Assembly: GCA_001600635.1 (NCBI GenBank)
Contig: BCKL01000002.1
Coordinates: 1,596,266 to 1,660,265 of the forward strand
Source: Leucosporidium creatinivorum
Taxonomy: Eukaryota; Basidiomycota; Microbotryomycetes; Leucosporidiales; Leucosporidiaceae
Direction: 5' to 3'
DNA length: 64,000 nucleotides
In this document: positions 1-11,210 of the stretch, piece by piece
Numbering within the stretch: the first letter of the stretch is position 1
How the letters are laid out: each line of letters starts with the position of its first letter
Notes under the pieces: model-generated
Told to the model about the DNA's origin: nothing
The model's database searches: none
The model's input: only the letters and a program-made list of their open reading frames with translations
Translations under genes and position numbers: made by a program

Positions 1-84
1 CTCAACCTAGGTGAGTTTGTGTAGTGCAGTATGCAACTAGGAGCTCAGTCTGAGGCTTCTCAACCTAGTACAAGTACAAGAAGG
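1..84. repeat. Short direct repeat at the window edge
   Basis: The ten-base string ctcaacctag occurs at 1-10 and again at 59-68, bracketing a short non-coding segment just before the plus-strand copia fragment. I see no gene here. It may be part of the debris of the neighbouring copia element, whose left end lies outside the window or has decayed. Confidence 0.4.
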
Positions 85-400
85 ACTCGCACTCTCGTCG
101 ACGGGAGCGAAGCTCGTCGCCCTCAACCACGGCGCCACTCAAGCGCAGGCAATCAAGATCCTCAAGGAGAAGATGGGCTACGGATCGGACGGCCCCATCA
201 CCCTACTCGGAGACAACACGGGAGCCACCGCCGTCTCGCTCAACCCTCGTCACGCTTCGCGGCTCAAGCACGTCCAGTCTTGGCACTTCTGGGTCCGCAA
301 CGCGGTCAAGGAGGGCATTGTTGAGATCAAGTACATCCCCACGAAGGAGGAGATTGCCGACATCCTCACCAAGGCGCTGCCTCAACCCGCGTTTGAGTAG
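85..400 (+). mobile_element. Ty1/copia RNase H tail, plus-strand fragment
   Basis: This is the C-terminal end of a Ty1/copia polyprotein. The frame at 173-400 reads as the closing part of RNase H, with the family-typical ending EEIADILTKALP just before the stop. A G-rich tract follows about 40 bases after the stop, in the position of a copia polypurine tract. It lies in the opposite direction to the larger copia body at 940-12,070, so the two are not one colinear copy. It is a fossil fragment of a broken element, older than the nested Ty3 insertion. Confidence is high for family and moderate for the left boundary. Confidence 0.8.
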
Positions 401-732
401 CATTGGGCAGCGCTGCCTCGCTAGTCCCCCAGTGGGACTAGGGGGGGGGGGGGGTTGGGGGGTTCGGGTTCGGTTTGGTGTTGAGGTCGAAGGCGCTGGG
501 AGTGGGCAACGGGGCGAGGTGCCAGTGTGCAGAAGGATCCAAAACGGTTGCACCAAAGGGCGAAGAGCGAAGTCGAGGCGAGGGCGAGAGAGAGCTGGGA
601 ACGAGGGCGCGAAAAATACGCAAGTCGAGGGAAAGGACAGGTTGCTGGGGTTTGAGGGGTTCTGGTTGCAGGGGAGTCGGGGTTCTGGGTATTCTGGGTG
701 TCTAGGGATGTGGTCCTGGTGTCTGGGTGCGT
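401..732. other. Gene-free stretch with poly-G tract
   Basis: No gene is seen. A run of about fourteen G residues (near 440-453) follows the copia tail, then GT-rich low-complexity sequence. The segment cccccagtgggacta just before the G run recurs near 12,850, so both places end in the same copia 3' region. Confidence 0.5.
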
Positions 733-1617
733 CTAGGGTGCTGGGTTCGAGGGTTGGTTCCGGGGGTAGAGGTTCCGCTGAGATCCAGGCGGGAGCGGCT
801 GACTACTAGGGTAGAACAGCCTACAGGTCGATGTTAGAAAAAAAATTGAAAGGAGCACAGGTCTACTAGTGCTCCTCACTGGGACCGCAAGATAACAGGA
901 CTGTAGTGTGTATAACAAGCTAAAGAGAAAGGGATCTACACTCAAATGCCCGCACATCTCTGAGTCTGAAGTCGAGAACAGCGTCGTAAGGCGGCGAGCC
1001 TTGCACTTGGACGACCAAGTGACGGCGGCGCTGGCGAGGTTGAAGATGAAGCCGTAAGTAGACCTGCCGTTGCTCTTGTCATCTCCCCACGAAGCGTCGG
1101 CAAAGGCATCCCAGCCGGCAATGGGCCTGCCCGTGCGCTTGTAGACGACGCCAAAATTGAGAGTTCCGGCAAGGTAGCGGACAACACGAAGGGCCGTGAC
1201 GAAGTGCTGCTCTGTTGGTCCAGGGTTGGCGCAAGCAAGGATGTTGACGGCGTAGGCAACATCTGGCCGAGTGGTGTTGCTGACGTACATGAGGGAGCCA
1301 ATGAGGCAAAGGTAGCGCTTCTTGAGCTCGGGAGACCGGGGAGACACAGACGGGTCGATGGCCGGCATCTTGGCGAAAGCACTGGGATCCATGGGAGTAG
1401 CTACTGGCCTGAGCGTCTGTCCCTTGAAGTACTCGTTGACGAGGTTGCGGTTGTAGCAACCTTGCAAAAGGTGCAGCGAGCCATTGTCGAGGTAGCAAAA
1501 CTCCAGGCCGAGCAACATTGACGGTTGTCCCTTCTCCTTGGCGCCGTACTTGATGCGAAGGCCTCACTTTTGGCAGTCAATCTCGGCTTGACGGAGAGAG
1601 AGGTGGAGCATGTTGTC

Positions 1618-1622
1618 AACGT
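1618..1622. repeat. Target-site duplication, left
   Basis: The bases aacgt here recur immediately right of the element at 11,206-11,210. Depending on where the LTR end is set the duplication is 4 to 6 bp (acgt, aacgt or caacgt), within the range for Ty3-type integration. Confidence 0.8.
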
Positions 1623-2706
1623 TATGGGGGTGAGGGTAGGGAGGTGGTAGGAGAAAGGGGAAGGAGGAAGGAGGAGTGGGAAGCGAGGGAAAGGGGAAGG
1701 GGGATTTGAGGGCTATGGCTCACCACAAGAGCACGATGGGGGCACTGCAAGGCTCGGTTTCTCTCGTATATATCTCGGGGAAGATGTAAGAGAGTGTGAA
1801 AGACTTAAACTGCAGGTGTGGTGTCCCAGAAAGAGAGGCAAACTACGAAGAACGGCTTTTATACCCACTACCAAGGCGCAGCACGATGTAGTAAAGTGGG
1901 GGAGTGTGTAATAAACCTGAATGCGTACTCTACTCGCTCCTCCGATACATCCTATACCCAAACGCAACCAGAATCCCATGACCGAGTCGCTCCTCCTTCC
2001 CAATCCAGCCCAAAGTCCGTCCCATGACCGCGCCCTCCTTCCAAACACGTCCCAATACATCTCCAACTTACTCGTTACCACTCCCGCCCTATCCTAGTCC
2101 GCTGTAGTCGATCCTTGATGCCCAAGTTTGGCGAGTCTCTACTCGGCGAGGATGAGGGTGGGCCAAACGCGGCCAGAACGGTCGAGGGTGCGAGGAAGAG
2201 CGGCGATGAGACGGTTGGTAGGGTAGGGAGAGCCGCGGTAGGGGTTGCGAGTACGAGGAGGGGTGGGATGGCGGATGCGTGATGGAGAAGCTTGGGGAGA
2301 AGCGGATGGAGCGCGAAAGAGCGGGAGTTGAGCGGGGATAGACGCGGGGGAAGGGAGGGAAGGGAGGTCGGAAGAGTGAGGCGACCTCTCGCGCTCCTTG
2401 CCCTTGCCGAGGTCCTCGGTAGCCGTCTCGGTGTCGGCGAAAGCAGGCGAAGACCACTNGTAACGACGAGGGCGAGGACGAGGGTCTTGCGTAGACTCGG
2501 ACTGAGAAGGTTGCTGTACGGCTGCATCGTCGTTGAGAGTCGTGATGTTGTTGTTGACGAGAGGAGAGCCGTAGATGGAGGCAGGCGAAGGCGGAAGCGA
2601 GTGAAGCGAAGTGGAGAGGGAAGAGGAAGGGGAGTCCGTTTGGAAGATGTCCTCGAAGGCGGGGTTATCCTGCTCTTGCTCCTGCTCGTTCTCCCTCCCC
2701 ACCACA
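1623..2706 (-). repeat. Ty3 3' LTR (left copy)
   Basis: This 1,084 bp direct repeat matches 10,123-11,206 without length change. Read on the minus strand it starts TGTGGTGGGG and ends CCCCCATA, so the termini are a loose TG...TA pair rather than the textbook TG...CA. It contains the last 568 bases of an extra open frame. One ambiguous base is present. Confidence 0.92.
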
Positions 2707-3086
2707 TCCACCCCCCTCTCTAAAAGCGCGTCCTCGCGCGTCTGCTGCTGCTCCACCTCCCAGTCGATGATGCGCAGCAGCCCAAGGATGGACTGAGCTA
2801 CATCGTACACCTTGCGAAGAGTACCAGCTCCTTCCCCCGAGAGGCGCTTGACGAGCTCAGCGTCTGAGGTGCGGATCTCAACCACGGTGTGTTGGCTTTG
2901 GCCGTCGAGAAGGTCGACAATGTACTGGTACGAGGGAGTGAAGACGGGCATGGTTGGTGTAGGAGGTGGCTGTAGTGAAAGTCGAGGTGAAGTGAAGTGT
3001 AGGAAGGAAAGAGAGAGGAAGGACGAGTCGAGAGATTGCAGAAAGGTGGCGGGGGAGTGGGGCGAAGAGGCGGGGTAGGCAGCCAT
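2139..3086 (-). mobile_element. Extra open frame behind pol in the Ty3 element
   Basis: An uninterrupted frame of about 315 codons starts downstream of integrase and ends inside the 3' LTR, with roughly 190 codons within the LTR. The N-terminal third contains a compact stretch (HTVVEIRTSDAELVKRL) that could fold. The rest is Ser/Pro/Glu-rich and looks disordered. No transmembrane segment or signal peptide is evident, so nothing supports an envelope protein. I do not recognise the family. It lies in the place where some Ty3 lineages carry accessory or env-like frames. Confidence 0.55.
2707..2727 (-). promoter_or_regulatory. Polypurine tract of the Ty3 element
   Basis: Read on the minus strand, the sequence AGAGAGGGGGGTGGA abuts the start of the 3' LTR. 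This is the expected place and base composition for the plus-strand DNA primer of an LTR retrotransposon. Confidence 0.75.
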
Positions 3087-3157
3087 CTTTATCACCGGAT
3101 TTGTTCGTCTTGGGGACTGGGTTCCCGTCCTCCTGCATTTGTACAGATCGTTAAGGG

Positions 3158-4560
3158 CTAGTTCATAGAGCCCCGATCCGGCGAGTCGTCCGAAAGCGAG
3201 CTTGGGAGCGCTCGCTTTGAAGTCGAGGCGGAGGGAAGTCGGCCTCGAGGTGGTGTAGGGATGTATACGCCTAGGAAGCGGCGTTTTGCTTGTCGGGTGC
3301 GTTCGTTCAGCTCGTTCTGTCTCCTTGCTAACTCCTTAGCCTCCTCTTCGTCCTCCTCACTCGTCTCTCTTCCTCCTTCCTCTTCTTCCGACTCCGCTTC
3401 TCCTTCTTCTGCTTGTAGCTCCTCCATTGGTCGGCCTCGGTGGTGGTATCGCCGTAGTCGCTTCGACGCGTAGGCCCTGGCGATGACTGCGCCATCGAGC
3501 TCAGCCAGGACGTAGGATCCTTTCGTGAGCCGAGTGACGACTCGGTAAGGACCATGCCAGCGAGGTGAGAGCTTCTGGGTGAGGGTGTCGTGCTTGAGCT
3601 GATTAAGTACAAGTACTAATTGGCCTTCCTCCAGTGCTGGCCGAATCCGATGGGCGTTAACCTTGTCCAAGTAGGCTACGCTGGCTTCCCTCGCCCTCCT
3701 CATCTTCCTCTTCGCTTCTTCCACCAACTCTTCCTTCCTCTCCATCACTACTACTCTTGATTCTAGTAGGTCCTTCCTCGTCTTCACTCCTTCCTAATCC
3801 GCCGCTAACCAGGTCATCTCCTCCATGTCGATTGGCAGCACGGGCCGAACGCCGAAGACTAACTCAAAAGGTGAGTAGCCTGTCGAGCGAGAAGTACTGA
3901 TCCTGTCGGCGGCGAGGACTTTTGGAAGTATCTTGCTGACCTGCTCGTACGTCCTGCAGAGCTTGGCGAGAAGATTGACGATTGGCGCGTGTCCTTGCTC
4001 GGCGCGGCCGTTGGCCTCGGGATGGTAGGGAGCGATGACTTTGACCGGTATGCCCGCCTTCTCCAGTACTTCCCGAAATTCCTTCTTGAACTCCGATCCT
4101 CCATCGACCGTGGCTTGACCGAATTGAGCGTATCGACTGATCACCTCCTCCTCGACGAACTTGGCGCAGGTCTTCGACTTGAGATTCCGAAGGATGCGAG
4201 CCTCAACCCATCCCGACAGGTCGTCTCGGGCGGAGATGAAGTACATTCCTTGTTGTAAGTGAACGCAGTCGAAGTGGATCTTGCTGAACAGACCAGCAGG
4301 GAGAGTAATCGCTGACTTCTCCCTTTCTTGCACCGGGTTCTGACGTTGGCAGAGGTCGCAGGACTTGACGTATTGGCGGATATCCTTCTCGAGTCCTGGC
4401 CACCATGCTCGGAGCTTTACTTGTCGGTAAGTCTCGTCCCGCCCTCGGTGTCCTCCGTCGTCGTGGATCGCCGAGAGGAAGCGTCGGCGCCGTTCTTCCT
4501 TCATGATAACTTCCTGGTGCTGACCATCCTTTTGGCGACGGTATAGGCGTCCATTCTTGA
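3158..4560 (-). mobile_element. Ty3 integrase region
   Basis: The region contains an HHCC zinc module (HDDGGHRGRDE then SCDLCQRQNP), followed by a DDE core with the marks IHFDCVH, VDGGSEF and APYHPEANGRAEQ. The C-terminal part (about 3,360-3,790) carries a GPY-type motif (PRWHGPYRVV) and then an acidic, lysine- and arginine-rich tail. Such a C-terminal module helps choose insertion sites in Ty3 relatives. No chromodomain is evident. This is part of the nested element. Confidence 0.9.
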
Positions 4561-4779
4561 CAAAGAACTTGGCTGCGCGGACCTGCGCTCGTCGGTAGGC
4601 CTGCTCGTCCATCCCCTCCGGCCGAGTTCCCGCTTCAAGATACTCGCCGAGCTCCTTCCACTGACCCTCGTACTCTCCCTCAGCTAGGTACATTCCTACA
4701 ACTCGACTCCCTTCTTCCTTCTTCTCCATAATCACCATATTGCTCATCAACTCTCCCACACTCTCCGCCGAGTCGTCCG

Positions 4780-6250
4780 ATTCGGTCCTCCTTACTCGCG
4801 AGAGCACATCGACGAAGGTATGCTTCTTCCCTGGAATGTGGCGAATTTCGAAGTCGAATAGATGAATGTAGGCTAACCATCTTGTCATCGCCGCGTTTGG
4901 TAGATCGGGGTTGTTGATCATTTGAACGAGGAAGGCGGCGTCGACTTCGAGGATGAAATGAACGCCCCAAAGCAGGCGCTTCAGCTTCTTGAGCATCTTG
5001 ACGACGCCGGCGAGTTCGAGTTTTGGTTGAGAGTACTTGGATTCCGTTTCCGTGAAAGTAATTGACTCGTAGCGGACTGGACCTCGGCGCTTGTCGGATC
5101 GGCGTTCCTGCCAAAGGGCTCCTCCTGCGGCGATGTTGCTGGAGTCGACGGAGAGGATGATGTCGCCTCTCCCTTCAGTGTAGTCGAGTTTCGCGAGTAA
5201 AATGCTCTCCCCTACAAGCTTTTTACAGCGAGTAAAAGAGGATTCACAATCCTCGGTCCAGACGAACTCGGCGTCCTTCTTGGTGAGTTCCCTGATGGGT
5301 CGGACCAGGTTTCCAAAGTCGACGATGTAGTGGCAAACGTAGGTGAGGAGTCCGAGCCAGGATCGGGCTTCGTGCACGTTGGTCGGCCGAGGAAACCGAG
5401 ATATCTTGTTCTGCTTTGCCTTGGCGATAGACGTTCCTTCCTTGCTGACCCTGACGCCAAGGATTTCGGCAACCGGGGTGATTGCCTGCAGCTTCTCGAT
5501 TGAAGCTGTGAGCCCTGCTTCTTCCAGCCGGAAGAGCATCCTCTCCAACCGCACCGCGTGCTCCCACACCAATCGCCGAATCCCTTCTCCTCCTTCAATC
5601 TCCTCTCCTCCATAGTCACTCTCTGCTCCCTTCATCCCACAATCATCAATAAAAACTCCTAAGTACTCCGGTATCTCCTCCCTAAAGATATGCTCCATCA
5701 TCCTCTGGAATTCCTGAACCGAGTTCGTCCAGCCTTGAGGAAGTCGGGCGAGGCGATGGGGACCGAGGAGCGTCTGGAAGGTCGTCATGTCGCGGAAGGA
5801 TTCGTCGATTGGGAACTCATCGTATCCTCCAAGAATGTCCATGAGGGCGTATGATTGACGTCCAGCGAAGCTCTCGATGAATTCCTCGGCGACGGGAGGA
5901 TTTCCACTGTTGCGAATAGTGACACCGTTGAGAGGTTGTAGGTCGTGTACAATTCGAAGTTTTCCATTCTTCTTCTTGACGACAAACCAGCGACCGGAGT
6001 AGGCCGAGGTCGAGGGTTCGTAAAGGCCAGTTGCAATCCTTTACTTGACCAATTCGGTGATCTGATCGCGGAGAGCGGCGTGTAGGGGAATGGGTTTCTC
6101 CTTCCAAGGCTTGTGAGGTACTGTCGCTGCCTTCACCGGGTCTGCCCAAGTTGGTTTGAGCTTCCCTCGTTCCTCGGCCGAGCCTGCGAGTGCCTTCTCG
6201 CGAAGCCGTAAGACGTGTAGAATAAGGTTCTTCTCCGCTGGTCGTAGCCA
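4780..6250 (-). mobile_element. Ty3 reverse transcriptase and RNase H region
   Basis: The reverse transcriptase palm shows LPQGWTNS and the catalytic-site strand LGVFIDDC. The YxDD box is replaced by FIDD, a known variant among fungal Ty3 elements. RNase H follows, with ILSVDSSNIAAGGALW and later WLAYIHLFDFEI-HIPGKKH, the usual end of that domain. Domain order RT-RH-integrase fixes the superfamily. Confidence 0.9.
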
Positions 6251-7153
6251 TCCTTCTGGTCCAAAGTCGATTTTGGCTATCCTTTCTTCCGTAAGACGTC
6301 CTCCCGGCACAAATTCGGGCGGATGGGCGGTGAGGGGGGTTTGGTACGGGTCGCGAGAGAGCGGTGGTCGATGTAGCTTTGTAGTTTGCTCCTGACCAAA
6401 TGCCTCTGCTACCGGCAGCACCTTCTTTCCCACTGGTTTGTACATCATGTACGATTCCAGTGGTGTGGCTCCCTCGGCTTCCGTAGCGGTTTTTGGCGTT
6501 GACGTCTGGCTCGGTCCTCCTTCCTCCGATCCTCTCGATTCTTCCTCCATAAGTTCCTCCAGCATCGTTTCCTCGAATCGAACGACGTGATCCTTTCCTC
6601 CCTCCATGATGAAGGAGTAGAAGACGGAGGCAACTTCGGTTGTCGTTTTCGGCTTCGGCTCTTTCCTCCTTTCCCTTCTTGACTTCCTCGCCTCGAATGG
6701 TACGTCCAACGGGTTCTCCAACGATTCGATCCAATCTTGTACTTTCAGCGCCTCGTCTGGTGCGCCTGCCCCGTCGTCCGCTTCCTTGAAAGTGGAGTGC
6801 TCGGCTTCGGCGGGAGGAGGTGAGGTCGAAGGCGAGAGGAGAGGTGTGTTGTACATGTCGGCGTCTTGATACATATTTTCTTGATTCGGTACAGATTCTT
6901 GAGACTCCCGAGATAACTTGGCTAAGTAGGGGACCTGCTCCCCATCTTCTTCCTCCCTCCAATCCACTTCCTCCGTCTCTTCCTCTCCAGGCCACGCTCT
7001 CTCCACTGTTCTCGCCACACTATCATCCCAACATTCACTTTCCTCCTCGCTCCTCCACCCCCCTCTCTCATCTCTTACTCCCACCTCCTCCTCTCCCTTG
7101 CCTGCCCTTAAGCGAGATTCGGCAGGTCTCGCTCGGATGAGTTTCCCTGCCAT
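6250..7153 (-). mobile_element. Ty3 linker between protease and RT
   Basis: This is an acidic, Ser/Glu-rich linker of about 300 residues. Its end (PTWADPVKAATVPHKPWKEK) resembles the segment that precedes the reverse transcriptase in basidiomycete Ty3 elements. It has no recognisable domain of its own. Confidence 0.6.
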
Positions 7154-7229
7154 TCTCCGGTGTTCCAGTCGTCCACATCGGTCTTGATCCTCTTCTGTAC
7201 TGTTCCCGTCCTCCTAAGCATGGCCTCGA

Positions 7230-7640
7230 GCGTCTTGGAGCCAATTTTCATCGTGAAGAGAGTTCCTCCCGAGTCGGTGTAGTCGAGGTTGGCTTTAACG
7301 GCGTGAAGGAAGGGAAGGCCAAGGAGTAGGTCGACGGCGGCAGTAGTCGAAACCATAAGGTGATTCTTGATGGGTACTCCTCCAACGAGGATCTCTACGT
7401 CGGTGCAAATGCCAGCCATGGGTACGAGGTGTCCTCCGATTCCGCGAATAAAGTCTCCCTCGCGTTTGGTCGAGATGAGGCCGAGTTCCTTACGAAGGCG
7501 ATCTGAGATGACGGAGATCATGCTTCCTGAGTCAATAAGGGCAAGGTGCTCTCGACCGTAGACCATGACGGGAAGTCGACCGAGGGGATGGGCTTCGGCG
7601 GCTTCGGTGATTCCAGTTGGAGCGGCTTGGTGAACCTCCA
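7230..7640 (-). mobile_element. Ty3 aspartic protease (retropepsin-like)
   Basis: The active-site strand reads ALIDSGSMISVIS (a D-S-G catalytic triad), and the closing strand reads LLLGLPFLH, matching the ILG(x) flap end of retropepsins. It follows gag in the same polyprotein. Confidence 0.85.
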
Positions 7641-9813
7641 GCACGGTACCATCGGGGAGCATGTAGTCGGGCATTTGAGCGAGGTTTCCGTCGTAGATCA
7701 CACGAGTTTCGTCGTCGGGAAGAGGAACTCGGCGGCGCTGGCACTGACGAAGCATTGCTTTGGCCATGTCGGGGGAGCTTGCAAGGAACATTCCGAGAGG
7801 CATGTTAATACCCTGATCGAGAAGCTTGTTGATGACGTCGGTGGGCGAGTGCTGAAGTTTGAGGGGATTCTTGAGCATGCTGGTAGCCTTTCGGCGAACG
7901 GTCGCCTCGGTCATGACTTCGTCACCCTCTCGGGCGGAGGTGGCGGCGGTGGAAGGGGAAGGTACAATCCTAATGGCAGGGGTAGGAGTGACGTCGTTGG
8001 GAACTTGATGAGGAGGGACTTGACGAGGGAGAGCTTGCGAAGCCGGTTGCTGATGCTCCGCTCGGCGAGTGTCGATGGAGCGAGTGTCAACTCGTTTGAT
8101 GGTAGGAGGCTCAGCATTCGAGCTGGATGACCCAGGGCTGGCGCGAGTCCTCTTGCCAGCATCGATCTCGTAGATTTGAGCTGCTTCCTCCTCCAGGTCG
8201 CTTTCGGTTCCCCACTCTCGAACCCTCGCTGCCTGAGTGGTGAAGGTTTGAGGACGAGGTGCAGGCTGGATGGCGCGAACATATTCGGTGACATTGACCT
8301 CCTTGAAGCGAGCGGTCTTGGTCTCGGGAGTCGGCTCTGCGATGGGTTCTTGAGCATTGATCCAATCCTCAAAGTTGGAGTTGATGGAGTTGCGAAGGGG
8401 AAGGAGTTGGCCGCGGTAGAAGAAGGTTCCAGTAGGTGATCGAGAAACAATTCCTTGCTCCAGGAAGCGCTGCATCGGTTTGCAGAGGTCGACGTCGCGG
8501 AAGCCGTGAGGTCCTCCACAGGTGAAGCAGGTGATGGGCATGCCCATTCCTCCTCCAGTTCGAGCGAATCCTCCTCCTTGTCCAACGGCGAGGTTGTTGG
8601 GGTACGTAGCTGGCCCATTTCCTCCAGAGTAGGCTCCTCCTCCGTTGCCGAAAGAGCGAGGCTGAGGCGCTGAGGTGAGAGCGGAAGTGAGGCGAGTCAT
8701 GGCGTTGTCGAAGGAGGTGTTGTAGATCTTGAGAGTGTCTTGAAACGAATCGGCGAGGCGTGAGATCTCCTCCGACATCGAGGTTTGAGACTTCTCGGGT
8801 TCCTTCTTCTTCTCACCGACCTTCTTCTCCTCCTCCTTCTTCTCATCCTTCTTTCCCTTAGCCCTTGGCTTGGTCTCGGCTTCCGAATCCGAATCGCTTT
8901 CCTCCTCTGTAGCGCTGGAGTCGGATCCATTGTCCTCGGTTGTCGCCTCGGAAGCGGTCTCGGTCGAGCGGCGATGGCGAGGGCGAGACTGGCGAGAGCT
9001 CCTGTATCCTCGGTAGCCATACATCTCCTCATCCTCGAGGATTTCCATAACTTCTTGAGCAATTTCCTTGAGAGAGGCGAGGGCATTGTGCTTTGAGGCG
9101 CTCTTTCGGATTTGTCGTCGAACGAGGGGCGCGTCAGATTCAGCATCGGTGGCGGAACCAGATGGGTCAACACCTCCCCTCGCCGCGTTTCCGTCCTTGT
9201 CCTTGACAGCAGCGACTGCAAGATGTCCGAGATCCAATCGGCGACGGCGGCGGCCTTCCTCCCACTTGCGAAGAGTCGACTTGGAGAGGCCTTGTAGGAA
9301 GGTGGCGGATTCGTCTTGCCAGGAAATCATCTCCCTTTCCTTGAGAGCCTCGCTGATGACGCGGAAGCGACGATGATACTTGACAAAGTCCTTGACCGTT
9401 TCGATCCTCTTGTCATGGGCTCGGTCGGCGCATCACTCGAGGTCTCCAGGCGAGTAGCGGTTCCACTCCTCATCCATAAACTCATCTAACATCAACTCCT
9501 TCACTTCTTCCCAGTCCTTGCGAATCCACGCCGCTTTCTTCTTGATGATCTTCTGCTCGCGCTTGGGGAGGAAGAGGGCACAGTCGATGCACCTCTGCGC
9601 GTCGTCGTATCCATTTGCATCGCCAATGAGATCGATGATTTGAAGATACTCCGAGGTGTTGCTCCCATTAAATTTGATCTTCTTTGGGACCTCCAAGAAG
9701 GCAGTCGTCGCGACTTGCTTCTTCGCCGAGCTCGGCGATCGAGAGGGATTGTTCTGGTTTCCGGGATTTTTGTCGCCGGATCCGGTGCCAGGTACTCCAC
9801 TGGGGGGTGCCAT
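7640..9813 (-). mobile_element. Ty3 gag region
   Basis: The start at 9,813 opens a capsid-like segment (KKIKFNGSNTSEYLQ). After a charged low-complexity stretch comes a single imperfect zinc knuckle, CFTCGGPHGFRDVDLC, near 8,480-8,530. Gag and protease appear to be made as one polyprotein. The region holds one of the element's few frame interruptions. Confidence 0.8.
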
Positions 9814-10102
9814 GTTACTGGAAGGGAATTGGGGGGGATTGGAAAGGGAAGGGAGAGGTGGCTGGAAGGGTGGCTGGGGGATTAAACCCGGAAGGGGAAG
9901 AGCGGGGTAGGGCTCTGGAGGATACAGGATGATAGGGATGGCTACTTTAGAGGATATGAGGAAGGTAGAAACTACTTGATCTATCTAAGGAAGGAAAGGA
10001 CTAGCTACTAAGGGAAGGAAGGACGGAAGGACAGGGACGGATTCGGAGATGAGGGCTAAGGAAGGGAAGGGGAGGTTGGTTCAAAGCAGTGTATGAAACC
10101 GC

Positions 10103-10120
10103 TCCCGGGTTCGGGCCCCA
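10103..10120 (-). promoter_or_regulatory. tRNA primer-binding site of the Ty3 element
   Basis: On the plus strand the sequence gctcccgggttcgggcccca reads like the 3' end of a tRNA: T-arm with GGTTCG, acceptor strand, then CCA. It sits two bases inside the 5' LTR. The minus strand is therefore complementary to a tRNA 3' end, as expected for a primer-binding site. Which tRNA is not clear without a genome tRNA set. Confidence 0.8.
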
Positions 10121-10122
10121 AA

Positions 10123-11206
10123 TATGGGGGTGAGGGTAGGGAGGTGGTAGGAGAAAGGGGAAGGAGGAAGGAGGAGTGGGAAGCGAGGGAAAGGGGAAGG
10201 GGGATTTGAGGGCTATGGCTCACCACAAGAGCACGATGGGGGCACTGCAAGGCTCGGTTTCTCTCGTATATATCTCGGGGAAGATGTAAGAGAGTGTGAA
10301 AGACTTAAACTGCAGGTGTGGTGTCCCAGAAAGAGAGGCAAACTACGAAGAACGGCTTTTATACCCACTACCAAGGCGCAGCACGATGTAGTAAAGTGGG
10401 GGAGTGTGTAATAAACCTGAATGCGTACTCTACTCGCTCCTCCGATACATCCTATACCCAAACGCAACCAGAATCCCATGACCGAGTCGCTCCTCCTTCC
10501 CAATCCAGCCCAAAGTCCGTCCCATGACCGCGCCCTCCTTCCAAACACGTCCCAATACATCTCCAACTTACTCGTTACCACTCCCGCCCTATCCTAGTCC
10601 GCTGTAGTCGATCCTTGATGCCCAAGTTTGGCGAGTCTCTACTCGGCGAGGATGAGGGTGGGCCAAACGCGGCCAGAACGGTCGAGGGTGCGAGGAAGAG
10701 CGGCGATGAGACGGTTGGTAGGGTAGGGAGAGCCGCGGTAGGGGTTGCGAGTACGAGGAGGGGTGGGATGGCGGATGCGTGATGGAGAAGCTTGGGGAGA
10801 AGCGGATGGAGCGCGAAAGAGCGGGAGTTGAGCGGGGATAGACGCGGGGGAAGGGAGGGAAGGGAGGTCGGAAGAGTGAGGCGACCTCTCGCGCTCCTTG
10901 CCCTTGCCGAGGTCCTCGGTAGCCGTCTCGGTGTCGGCGAAAGCAGGCGAAGACCACTNGTAACGACGAGGGCGAGGACGAGGGTCTTGCGTAGACTCGG
11001 ACTGAGAAGGTTGCTGTACGGCTGCATCGTCGTTGAGAGTCGTGATGTTGNTGTTGACGAGAGGAGAGCCGTAGATGGAGGCAGGCGAAGGCGGAAGCGA
11101 GTGAAGCGAAGGGGAGAGGGAAGAGGAAGGGGAGTCCGTTTGGAAGATGTCCTCGAAGGCGGGGTTATCCTGCTCTTGCTCCTGCTCGTTCTCCCTCCCC
11201 ACCACA
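10123..11206 (-). repeat. Ty3 5' LTR (right copy)
   Basis: This is the 1,084 bp partner of the LTR at 1,623-2,706, with two ambiguous bases and one clear difference. It should hold the element's promoter. Its right end meets copia reverse transcriptase sequence directly. Confidence 0.92.
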
Positions 11207-11210
11207 ACGT
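11206..11210. repeat. Target-site duplication, right
   Basis: The bases aacgt match 1,618-1,622. Together they bracket the Ty3 element within the copia reverse transcriptase region. Confidence 0.8.

Larger units (their letters stand above)
1623..11206 (-). mobile_element. Ty3/gypsy LTR retrotransposon nested in copia
   Basis: This 9,584 bp element has direct LTRs at 1,623-2,706 and 10,123-11,206. Its coding parts run right to left: gag, protease, reverse transcriptase, RNase H, integrase and an extra frame that runs into the 3' LTR. Beside the 5' LTR is a tRNA-like primer site, and beside the 3' LTR is a polypurine tract. The host sequence aacgt flanks both ends. The LTRs have equal length and I found only one unambiguous base difference, apart from N positions, so insertion is very recent. 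The domain order RT-RH-IN and the HHCC and DDE integrase motifs place it in Ty3/gypsy (Metaviridae). It is nearly whole, with about four interruptions of the long frames, some of which may be natural frame changes or draft errors. Confidence 0.93.

Noticed and set aside
2611-2796. Plus-strand poly-Ser frame at the LTR border
   Set aside because: Antisense of Glu/Gln-rich codons in the accessory frame; no support as a gene.
8785-9096. Leucine-rich plus-strand frame that looks like a signal peptide or membrane helix
   Set aside because: It is the complement of the Lys/Glu-rich gag linker; poly-Leu arises from the reverse of GAG/AAG codons.
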